Below are positions 57,071-64,000 of a DNA stretch of 64,000 bases, piece by piece. The translations under genes were made by a program, and so were the position numbers. The DNA is taken from the NCBI RefSeq assembly GCF_008795985.1, contig NZ_VMHP01000001.1, forward strand, positions 1,550,001-1,614,000, in the 5' to 3' direction. The notes beneath the pieces were generated by a model. That model did not search any database. It was not told the origin of the DNA and saw nothing but the letters and a program-made list of their open reading frames with translations. The first letter of the stretch is position 1. The number at the start of each line of letters is the position of its first letter. The DNA comes from Marinobacter halotolerans. GTDB lineage: Bacteria > Pseudomonadota > Gammaproteobacteria > Pseudomonadales > Oleiphilaceae.

Positions 57071-58891
57071 ATGCCTGTCTATAAAGCGCCCCTGCGCGAC
57101 ATGAAATTTCTGCTGAACGAGGTGTTCGATTACCCGGCCCATTACGCCTCTCTGCCCAGCGGTGAAAACGCCACGCCCGATATCGTGGACGCCATTCTTG
57201 CCGAGTGCGCGAAATTTTCCGAACAGGTGCTCAGCCCGCTCTACCAGAGCGGCGATGAAGAGGGCTGTACCCTGGCCGACGGCGAGGTAAAGACGCCGTC
57301 CGGATACAAGGAAGCCTATGACCAGTACGTTATGGGCGGTTGGCAAGGCCTGTCCGCACCGGAGGAATTTGGCGGGCATGGGCTGCCGGCGTCCATGGGA
57401 CTGCTGAAACAGGAAATGATGGGCACCGCCAACTGGCCCTTTTCCATGTACCCGGGTCTGTCCATGGGGGCCATGAACACCATCTATCTGCACGGTAGTG
57501 ATGAACAGAAGCAGACCTACCTGCACCCCATGACCGAAGGCCGCTGGGCCGGCACCATGTGCCTGACCGAGCCCCAGTGCGGCACGGACCTGGGGCAGGT
57601 AAAGACAAAAGCCGAACCTCAGGCCGACGGCAGCTATAAGGTAACCGGCACCAAGATCTTTATCTCCTCCGGTGACCACGATCTGACCGAGAACATTGTT
57701 CATATCGTTCTGGCCCGCCTGCCGGAAGCGCCCAAGGGCACCCGCGGCATCAGCCTGTTCATTGTGCCCAAATTCCTGCCGAATCCGGATGGCGGCAAAG
57801 GCGAACGCAACGGCGTAGTCTGTGGCAGCCTGGAAAAGAAAATGGGCATCAACGCCTCCGCCACCTGCGTATTGAATTTCGACGACGCCACCGGCTACCT
57901 GATCGGTCCGGAAAATGAAGGGCTGGAGTGTATGTTCACCTTTATGAACACCGCTCGAATCGGTACTGCCATTCAGGGGGTAGGACCTGCGGAACTGTCC
58001 TATCAGTGGGCGCTCGCTTATGCCCGGGAGCGCCGGTCCATGCGCTCGGTGTCCGGCAAGAAAGATCCGGATCAGGTAGCCGACCGGCTGATTCATCACG
58101 CCGACGTGCGTCGCATGCTGCTGACTCAAAAAGCCATAGCCGAAGGCGGCCGGGCCATGCTGTATGACGCCGCGCGCCTGGCCGACCACATGGTGGAAGC
58201 CCATGCCAATGGCGAGCCGGAAAAGGCGGATCAGTACGACGACAAACTCGGGTTCCTGACGCCGATTCTCAAGGGATTTCTCACGGAACTGGGTAACGAG
58301 GCGGCGAATCTGGGTGTCCAGGTATTCGGCGGCCACGGCTATATCCGCGAACACGGGATGGAGCAGATTGTCCGGGATACCCGTATTGCCACGCTTTACG
58401 AAGGCACCACCGGTATCCAGGCGCTGGACCTGCTGGGACGCAAAGTGCTGCTGATGACCCAGGGTGGGGCGGTGCGCAATTTCACCTACCGCGTCGCCAA
58501 CTTTGCCCGCCGACAGCTCACTGACAAACGCCTGAGACCGTTCGGGGTGGAACTGCTGAAACTGACCGGCCAGTGGAACCTGCTGACCGTCCGCCTGATG
58601 CTCGCTGCCCGCAAGGACCGGGAGATGGTCAGCTGTGCCGCCCACGACTTTCTGATGTACAGCGGCTACGTCACCATGGCCTATATGTGGGCGCGAATGG
58701 CGGCGGTTGCCCAGCAGAAACTACGGGACGGCGGGGAGGACTCCGAGGCCTTCTATCGCAGCAAACTGGCCACCGCGGAATTCTACTACGAGCGCCTGCT
58801 GCCCAGGGCCCAGGCCCACGCAAGCAGTATGCTGAGCCCGAGCCGGAATCTGATGCAGACACCGGCCGAGGAACTGGCGTTCGATATCTGA
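57071..58891 (+). CDS. large acyl-CoA dehydrogenase (FadE/DmdC type)
   Basis: The 606-residue enzyme belongs to the longer acyl-CoA dehydrogenase group with an extra C-terminal domain: DMKFLLNEVFDYPAHY at the N-terminus, MCLTEPQCGTDLGQVKT, FISSGDHDLTEN, MGINASATCVLNF, GHGYIREHGMEQIVRDTRIATLYEGTTGIQALDL with the catalytic base, and a C-terminal helical extension. Relatives include long-chain fatty acyl-CoA dehydrogenases and 3-methylmercaptopropionyl-CoA dehydrogenase. It is far from the catabolic island and lies in core chromosome, so a housekeeping beta-oxidation role is likely. It starts at ATG 57071 and converges on the next gene with 1 bp between stops. Confidence 0.88.
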   Translation: MPVYKAPLRDMKFLLNEVFDYPAHYASLPSGENATPDIVDAILAECAKFSEQVLSPLYQSGDEEGCTLADGEVKTPSGYKEAYDQYVMGGWQGLSAPEEFGGHGLPASMGLLKQEMMGTANWPFSMYPGLSMGAMNTIYLHGSDEQKQTYLHPMTEGRWAGTMCLTEPQCGTDLGQVKTKAEPQADGSYKVTGTKIFISSGDHDLTENIVHIVLARLPEAPKGTRGISLFIVPKFLPNPDGGKGERNGVVCGSLEKKMGINASATCVLNFDDATGYLIGPENEGLECMFTFMNTARIGTAIQGVGPAELSYQWALAYARERRSMRSVSGKKDPDQVADRLIHHADVRRMLLTQKAIAEGGRAMLYDAARLADHMVEAHANGEPEKADQYDDKLGFLTPILKGFLTELGNEAANLGVQVFGGHGYIREHGMEQIVRDTRIATLYEGTTGIQALDLLGRKVLLMTQGGAVRNFTYRVANFARRQLTDKRLRPFGVELLKLTGQWNLLTVRLMLAARKDREMVSCAAHDFLMYSGYVTMAYMWARMAAVAQQKLRDGGEDSEAFYRSKLATAEFYYERLLPRAQAHASSMLSPSRNLMQTPAEELAFDI

Positions 58892-58892
58892 T

Positions 58893-61259
58893 TCAGGTCA
58901 GGCTGGCCACGGGCATGCTGAAATACTCGCCCTGGGAGTAATCAATGCCCAGTTCGCGAACCCGAGCCTGGACTGCGTCGTTATGAACATACTCGGCCAC
59001 CGTGCGCATGTTCAGACTGCGGGCAAACTGAACTATGCCGCTGGTGACCAGAAAGGCTGTGTGATCTTCATGGAGATTGCGAATCAGACTGCCGTCAATC
59101 TTGATGTAGTCCACGTTCAGACTCAGGAGATGGGAAAAGTTGGAATAGCCGGTTCCAAAATCATCGATGGCCACTCGACAACCGAAGGGTTTGACCCGTT
59201 CGATAAACAGACGGATGTCGTCGTAGCTTGAGATACCGTCTGATTCGAGAAGCTCGAAAATCACGCGATTACCAATGCCTGAGGATTCCAACGCCGACAG
59301 TATCTGTGCCACGGTTTCCGGTTCCGCGATATCACCGTAGGACAGGTTGATGGAAAACTCCTCGGTGCGCGCGGTAAAGGAGGCAAAGCATTTCTCGATC
59401 ATCAACGCGGTGATTCGCCGGTTGAGACGCAACTTGTTGGCAATATCGATAAAGCGTCCGGCGCTGATCACGCTGCCATCGGGCTCAATCATCCTCACCA
59501 GGCATTCGTATTTGGTGATAACACCTGTCTGATTATTATGGATCGGCTGAAACCAGGGCACCAGACGGTCATTGTCCAGCGCCTCTTTCAGGCGATTGGC
59601 CCAGTACAGGTTGTTCTCGTAGTTTTCCTCGACACCCACCGCCGGATCGTACAGCAGATAGTGACGTCCCTGTTCACGGGCCTGCAACACGGCCACCTTG
59701 GCCTGGCTCACCAGCTGATCGGCAACTTCCTCGGGCCTGCGTTTGCTGCGCATGGCCGCACCGATGCTGACATCCACCATGAGGCTTTGCCGTTGCCAAT
59801 AAAAGCGATCGCCAGTAACCAATTGACGAACCTGGCTGGCAAGATCCAGAACCGCTTCAGGATCCATTGCCGGGGCCAGGATTCCGAACTCGTCGCCGGG
59901 CAGGCGGAATATCCGCAGTGGTCTGGGGGTGTACTGGCTGCTGAATCCTGCCAGCCGCGTGGCCACTGCCAGCAGGACATGATCTCCGCACTCATTGCCG
60001 AACAGGCTGTTGATCTGGTTGAAGCGGTCCAGGTTGATGATCAGCAGTGAAGCCGCCTCCCGGTCCTGTAGATCCCGCAACAGGCGGACCCGATTGGGCA
60101 GGCCGGTAAGCCCATCAGTATAGGACGCCTGCAGTTCCCGAATCAGCTGGATAATCCGGTACAGCAGATACAGGCTCAGCAACAGCATGGCAGAAACGGT
60201 TCCTACCAGAATCCGCTGGTTAGCCTTTTCCATGGGACGCAACACGGCATTGATTTCGTCCCGGGGAACCCCGGCGCCATAGACCAGTCCGCCGTCAGTG
60301 GCCGCGAAGTAAAGCTCGAACTCCCTGCCGCCGACGGTCAGCGCACGGGTCTGCAGCGTATTCCGCTCAGGCTCAGCTGCCGCGGACTGGTCCCCGAGGC
60401 TGCTGCCAAGCTCAAGCGCCAGTATGGCATCAATCAGTGCCTGTTCCTCAAGGGTGTCGTCTCCTTCACTGAGGCTGGACAGATTGCGGTTATTTCGGTC
60501 ATTGAGAAAGGCAAAGCTGTGGTCGGTAACGGTAATACGGCTGACAAGATCAATGATCTGATCTGCGCCCCAGGCGGTCGTGGCCATACCCAGTAGCCTT
60601 CCAGTGCGGTCGAACATTGGGCTGGCCAGGGTGACCAGCGCACGTTCAGTATTCAGATCAAAATATACTGGGGACCAGTAGACTTTGCCGGCACTGGCGG
60701 GAACGCCTTCTACCTTCGGCTCAAGGGTGCGGTTGAACCAGGGCGCATTGCGGTAGCTTTCAAAACGAGACTCGGTATCCAGCCGGGTCAAATCGCCAGC
60801 TTCTCCCGTCTTAACGAAATAGGGCATGTAACTATTGCCCTTCTCGGAGAAAATCCCCGGCTCAAACCAGAGGCCGGCGCCAGCAGCCCCCTCAAAATCC
60901 CTTAAATGGGCTTTCACGCTGCTTTCCAGACTGTCCCGGAACATGGTTTCTGTCATGTCCGGCGAGCCTGTCTCCTGCATTTGGTGGAAGCTTTCCCCCA
61001 CGTTGGCAAGGGTCACCGTGTAACTGGCCAGCGCGGCCTGACGGGCATCAATTCTGGACAATCCCGCGCTTACGACTTCATTGATCTGCTGTCGACGCAG
61101 GTCAGACAGGGCATCCCGGGAGTAGCTGAGGTTCAGCCTGGACAGCAGGAACATGCCGGCGATAAACACCAGCAGCAAAAGCCCGAGCATCCACATGATG
61201 GACTGGCGTGACGACAGATCTTTTCGGCTATTGCGCCGGCTGGGAAGCATCCCCGGCAT
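58893..61259 (-). CDS. membrane sensor with Cache, degenerate GGDEF and EAL domains
   Basis: The 788-residue protein has TM1 at about 21-42, a periplasmic double-Cache-like sensor region (about 45-335), TM2 at about 343-362, a GGDEF domain (about 370-525) and an EAL domain (about 545-788). The GGDEF signature reads LPGDEF, so cyclase activity is doubtful. The EAL domain keeps FELLESDG, VAIDDFGTGYSN, YIKIDGSLI and VAEYV, with ECL in place of EAL, so phosphodiesterase function is plausible. It probably adjusts c-di-GMP in response to an extracellular ligand. ATG 61259 is the first start in the frame. Confidence 0.87.
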   Translation of the reverse strand: MPGMLPSRRNSRKDLSSRQSIMWMLGLLLLVFIAGMFLLSRLNLSYSRDALSDLRRQQINEVVSAGLSRIDARQAALASYTVTLANVGESFHQMQETGSPDMTETMFRDSLESSVKAHLRDFEGAAGAGLWFEPGIFSEKGNSYMPYFVKTGEAGDLTRLDTESRFESYRNAPWFNRTLEPKVEGVPASAGKVYWSPVYFDLNTERALVTLASPMFDRTGRLLGMATTAWGADQIIDLVSRITVTDHSFAFLNDRNNRNLSSLSEGDDTLEEQALIDAILALELGSSLGDQSAAAEPERNTLQTRALTVGGREFELYFAATDGGLVYGAGVPRDEINAVLRPMEKANQRILVGTVSAMLLLSLYLLYRIIQLIRELQASYTDGLTGLPNRVRLLRDLQDREAASLLIINLDRFNQINSLFGNECGDHVLLAVATRLAGFSSQYTPRPLRIFRLPGDEFGILAPAMDPEAVLDLASQVRQLVTGDRFYWQRQSLMVDVSIGAAMRSKRRPEEVADQLVSQAKVAVLQAREQGRHYLLYDPAVGVEENYENNLYWANRLKEALDNDRLVPWFQPIHNNQTGVITKYECLVRMIEPDGSVISAGRFIDIANKLRLNRRITALMIEKCFASFTARTEEFSINLSYGDIAEPETVAQILSALESSGIGNRVIFELLESDGISSYDDIRLFIERVKPFGCRVAIDDFGTGYSNFSHLLSLNVDYIKIDGSLIRNLHEDHTAFLVTSGIVQFARSLNMRTVAEYVHNDAVQARVRELGIDYSQGEYFSMPVASLT

Positions 61260-61283
61260 TAAAAGGCATCCTCGAGCAGTAAA

Positions 61284-62138
61284 TCAGAGTTCGCCTTCAG
61301 GTCTGGTATCAGGCTGGCTATCAAGTGCCACCCGCGCTTCCTTGTGCCCCTGACTGGCGGCTTGTCGGTACCAGTATACCGCCTTATTCATATTCTGGCT
61401 GACACCTTGTCCGCGGGCGAACATCTGCCCCAGCAGAAAAGCGGCGTCGGCGGAACCGGCCGCGGCCTTTTCCGCCCACTCAAACGCGCTGGTGTAATCC
61501 TCGAAGGCATGGGCTATCACCGCCATATTCGCCTGGGATCGCACGTCGCCCTTCTCTGCCGGTTCCAGACAGGCTTTTCTGGCGGCACTGAAGTTGCGGA
61601 TGGTGGTGAGTAGATAGCAATCGCTCAGGGCCTGGTCAGAAAGGACCGGCTTATCCACCGGGTCAGCAGGTTCGGGTATCTCTGCCGTCACCGGTTGGCT
61701 TTCTGTCTCAGGTGCAGTTTTGGATTCAGGTTCCAGTTCTTTCTGAGATTCCTGGCGATCCACCCGATTTTCGAAATTTGCCACCTGTTCCGGGCAGGAG
61801 TAGCCATAACTGATGTTGTAACGTTCAAGCACCACTTCGGTAGCAGGTTCACCGCCGTATTCATCGGCTACCTTGTCGCAGCGGCGGTCACGCTCCCTTC
61901 TGACTTGCCGAAGGACCTCGGTGCGGTCCGGATCGCCCTGATACTCGATCAGGTAGTCTGTCAACGGATCTATATAGGGCTGATTGAACAGCGTCTGGCG
62001 TTCATTCTCATAGCGGCTGGCATCGGAAGAGTCGGGTTCCTGGGGACCAGAGAAAATAGCGGCCATGCGGCTGCCATCAATACTGGCGCAACCGGACAGA
62101 AAAAGCGCTATTAACCAACACGAATATAGGCGATACAT
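61284..62138 (-). CDS. Sel1/TPR-like lipoprotein
   Basis: The 284-residue protein has a signal peptide with lipobox LSGC at about 13-16, a charged middle with many Glu, Pro and Lys residues (about 140-170), and two or three Sel1-like helical repeats at the C-terminus (ANMAVIAHAFEDYTSAFEWA and AFLLGQMFARGQGVSQNMNK). Such repeats usually bind protein partners in the periplasm. The function is unknown. It follows the sensor gene's start by 24 bp in the same direction as mnmE, which is 86 bp upstream. Confidence 0.75.
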   Translation of the reverse strand: MYRLYSCWLIALFLSGCASIDGSRMAAIFSGPQEPDSSDASRYENERQTLFNQPYIDPLTDYLIEYQGDPDRTEVLRQVRRERDRRCDKVADEYGGEPATEVVLERYNISYGYSCPEQVANFENRVDRQESQKELEPESKTAPETESQPVTAEIPEPADPVDKPVLSDQALSDCYLLTTIRNFSAARKACLEPAEKGDVRSQANMAVIAHAFEDYTSAFEWAEKAAAGSADAAFLLGQMFARGQGVSQNMNKAVYWYRQAASQGHKEARVALDSQPDTRPEGEL

Positions 62139-62224
62139 CTGAACTCACCAGCCGTTCACGGCAGTCAATGGAACCCTCAGTTTCACACGGAAGAACACGG
62201 CTTCAAACTGTTTCTTTCTGCCAT

Positions 62225-63592
62225 TCACTTGCCAATACAGAAACTACTGAAAATTTTGCCCAACAAATCATCCGGTGTCATGGCGCCGGTGATTTCCCCC
62301 AAGGCATCCTGGGCAGCGCGCAAATCTTCGGCCAGCAACTCACCGGCGCCATAGCCCTGCAGCTGGTCCTGGCCCTGTACCATGGCGCTTCTTGCACGCT
62401 CCAATGCGTCCAGATGTCGCCGGCGGGCAAGGAAGCCGCCTTCGGTGGTACTGGCAAACCCCATGCAGGCTTTCAGGTGATCCCTCAGCTCTTCCAGTCC
62501 TTCCGAGGATCGGGCGGCAATCCGCAGTATTGGAGCGCTGTGAGCCGCCTGCTCAATGCCGACAGTTTCGCCGGTCAGATCCACCTTGTTGCGAATTACG
62601 GTCAAAGGCGCGCTGTCCGGTAGTCGGTCGATCAGGTCCGGCCACAGTTGATGCGGTTCGGTTGCGGTTGTGGTGGTGGCGTCCACCATCAGCAGGATAC
62701 GATCCGCCTGACCAATCTCATCCCATGCCCGAGCAATGCCGATTTGCTCCACTTCGTCGGGGCTATCTCTGAGACCCGCGGTGTCAATAATGTGCAGCGG
62801 CATACCGTCAATGTGGATATGTTCCCTGAGCACGTCCCGGGTGGTACCTTCCACGGCGGTGACAATGGCGGCCTCGCGGCCGGCCAGGGCATTCAACAGG
62901 CTGGATTTACCGGCGTTGGGTCTGCCGGCGATCACCACTTTCATGCCTTCCCGCAGAATCGATCCCTGCTGTGCCTCCGCCAGTATCTCATCAAGATCTG
63001 ACAACAGCTGGCCAAGGTCGTTTGCCACTTTGCCGTCTGCCAGGAAATCGATTTCCTCCTCCGGGAAGTCGATCGCCGCTTCCACATAGATCCGCAGGTG
63101 CGTTACCGCTTCGACCAGTGCGTCAATGCGCCGTGAAAACGCTCCCTGCAGGGACCGAACCGCGCATCGGGCCGCCTGTTCGGAGCTGCTTTCGATCAGA
63201 TCGGCGATGGCTTCGGCCTGGGTCAGGTCGAGTTTGTCGTTGAGAAACGCCCGCTCGGAAAATTCACCCGGTCTTGCCAATCTCGCTCCCAGCTCGCAAG
63301 CCGCCCGAAGCAGCAGGTCGAGAATAACCGTGCCGCCATGACCCTGAAGCTCCAGTACATCCTCACCGGTAAAAGAGTGGGGGTTGGGAAAAAACAGCCC
63401 GATACCTTCGTCGATGAGTTGGCTATGGGTGTCGTAGAAAGGACCGTAGTGGGCATAGCGGGGTTTGGGGACAAAGCCCAGCATCTGACGGGCAATGTCA
63501 CTGACTCCGGGCCCGCTGATTCTCACAATACCGACACCGGACTGGCCGGGCGCCGTCGCGATCGCAGCAATTGTATCGGTGGCATTGAGCAT
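62225..63592 (-). CDS. mnmE: tRNA modification GTPase MnmE (TrmE)
   Basis: The 455-residue GTPase has the N-terminal folate-binding domain ([20 protein letters not shown]), a P-loop GRPNAGKS at 223-230 inside a helical domain, [21 protein letters not shown] and the C-terminal CIGK containing the functional cysteine. It forms a complex with MnmG for wobble-uridine modification. It lies next to yidC, as in most gammaproteobacteria. Confidence 0.98.
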   Translation of the reverse strand: MLNATDTIAAIATAPGQSGVGIVRISGPGVSDIARQMLGFVPKPRYAHYGPFYDTHSQLIDEGIGLFFPNPHSFTGEDVLELQGHGGTVILDLLLRAACELGARLARPGEFSERAFLNDKLDLTQAEAIADLIESSSEQAARCAVRSLQGAFSRRIDALVEAVTHLRIYVEAAIDFPEEEIDFLADGKVANDLGQLLSDLDEILAEAQQGSILREGMKVVIAGRPNAGKSSLLNALAGREAAIVTAVEGTTRDVLREHIHIDGMPLHIIDTAGLRDSPDEVEQIGIARAWDEIGQADRILLMVDATTTTATEPHQLWPDLIDRLPDSAPLTVIRNKVDLTGETVGIEQAAHSAPILRIAARSSEGLEELRDHLKACMGFASTTEGGFLARRRHLDALERARSAMVQGQDQLQGYGAGELLAEDLRAAQDALGEITGAMTPDDLLGKIFSSFCIGK

Positions 63593-63614
63593 TATCTTGC
63601 ATTCCTGAAACAGC

Positions 63615-63640
63615 AGAGGCTCCTGATTAGGAGCCTCTGA
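63615..63640. terminator. perfect hairpin between yidC and mnmE
   Basis: CAGAGGCTCCT (63615-63625), GATT loop and AGGAGCCTCTG (63630-63640) form an 11-bp perfect stem. Reading leftward it is followed only by CTGTTTC, so it lacks a full U tract and may act as a weak terminator or processing/attenuation structure. Confidence 0.5.
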
Positions 63641-63670
63641 AAGTCTGGTTATTTAAACCACTGGCAGATG

Positions 63671-64000
63671 TCAGCCTTTTTTCGCGGCCATTTCCCGTTC
63701 AATCTTGCGGGTAATGTACCACTGCTGGGCGATGGACAGAATGTTGTTGGTCAACCAGTAAAGCACCAGGCCAGCCGGGAACCACAGGAAGAAGACTGTG
63801 AAAACAATAGGCATCATCTTCATGATTTTCGCCTGCATCGGATCCGGCGGTGTCGGGTTCAGGTGCATCTGCAACATCATGCTCGCGCCCATCAGCAGCG
63901 GCAGGATGAAGTAGGGGTCCATCACTGACAGGTCGTTGATCCAGAGCATAAAGGGCGCATGGCGCAGCTGAACGCTCTCGAACAGAACCCAGTAGAGCGA
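63671..64000 (-). CDS. yidC: membrane protein insertase YidC, C-terminal part (5' end beyond window)
   Basis: The visible 109 residues are the C-terminal part of YidC/Oxa1: [15 protein letters not shown], then [37 protein letters not shown] and a basic tail ending EMAAKKG. YidC inserts and folds inner-membrane proteins, including ATP synthase subunit c. The frame is open to position 64000. Position next to mnmE predicts rnpA, rpmH and dnaA just beyond the window. Confidence 0.96.
   Translation of the reverse strand, partial: SLYWVLFESVQLRHAPFMLWINDLSVMDPYFILPLLMGASMMLQMHLNPTPPDPMQAKIMKMMPIVFTVFFLWFPAGLVLYWLTNNILSIAQQWYITRKIEREMAAKKG

Noticed and set aside
57044-58645. 533-codon frame antisense to the large acyl-CoA dehydrogenase gene.
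   Set aside because: Same reasoning: no family features, and the sense frame is a full-length conserved enzyme. Similar frames opposite glmS, glmU and atpA were dropped too.

Overview
The window reads as a gammaproteobacterial chromosome close to the replication origin, most like Marinobacter or a near relative. This rests on the conserved block yidC-mnmE ... mnmG-rsmG-parA-parB-atpIBEFHAGDC-glmU-glmS, on protein sequence style, and on moderately high G+C. No rRNA, tRNA or CRISPR array was recognised. The assignment is by eye, without database searches.

The window has two halves. Positions 35125-64000 are housekeeping: glmS, glmU, the complete ATP synthase operon, the ParAB partition genes, rsmG and mnmG. 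A variable block follows (EAL protein, RND efflux pair, DUF3833 lipoprotein, acyl-CoA dehydrogenase, GGDEF-EAL protein, Sel1-type lipoprotein), then mnmE and the 3' part of yidC. Positions 27334-35100 are a canonical Tn7-type transposition module, tnsA-tnsB-tnsC-tnsD-tnsE. Its right end lies 24 bp beyond the glmS stop codon, at the classical attTn7 position. Three 20-bp-period TnsB-type repeats and a terminal TGTGGG mark that end.

Positions 1-27132 lie where Tn7 cargo should lie (past tnsE), and I found no left end there, so the element probably carries them and continues beyond the window. They encode a dense CoA-thioester catabolic island: BadH- and BadI-like alicyclic ring-opening enzymes, several enoyl-CoA hydratases, a MaoC pair, a CoA-transferase, a CitE-type lyase, an HMG-CoA-synthase-like/DUF35 protein with a partner thiolase, a tandem hotdog thioesterase, a chemoreceptor, EtfBA, ETF-quinone oxidoreductase, an acetoacetyl-CoA-synthetase-like ligase, another thiolase and the full isobutyryl-CoA to propionyl-CoA pathway.

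The gene set fits one route. An isopropyl-substituted cyclohexanecarboxylate (p-menthane type) would be opened by BadH/BadI and shortened to 3-isopropylglutaryl-CoA. Hydroxylation at C3 gives a citryl-CoA analogue that a CitE-type lyase could split. The resulting 4-methyl-3-oxopentanoate would be activated by the ligase and thiolysed to isobutyryl-CoA. This pathway is inference. Four 16-bp palindromes of one family (consensus AGTATGCTAGCATACT) overlap the predicted -10 boxes of the island's promoters, suggesting one local repressor whose gene is not in the window.
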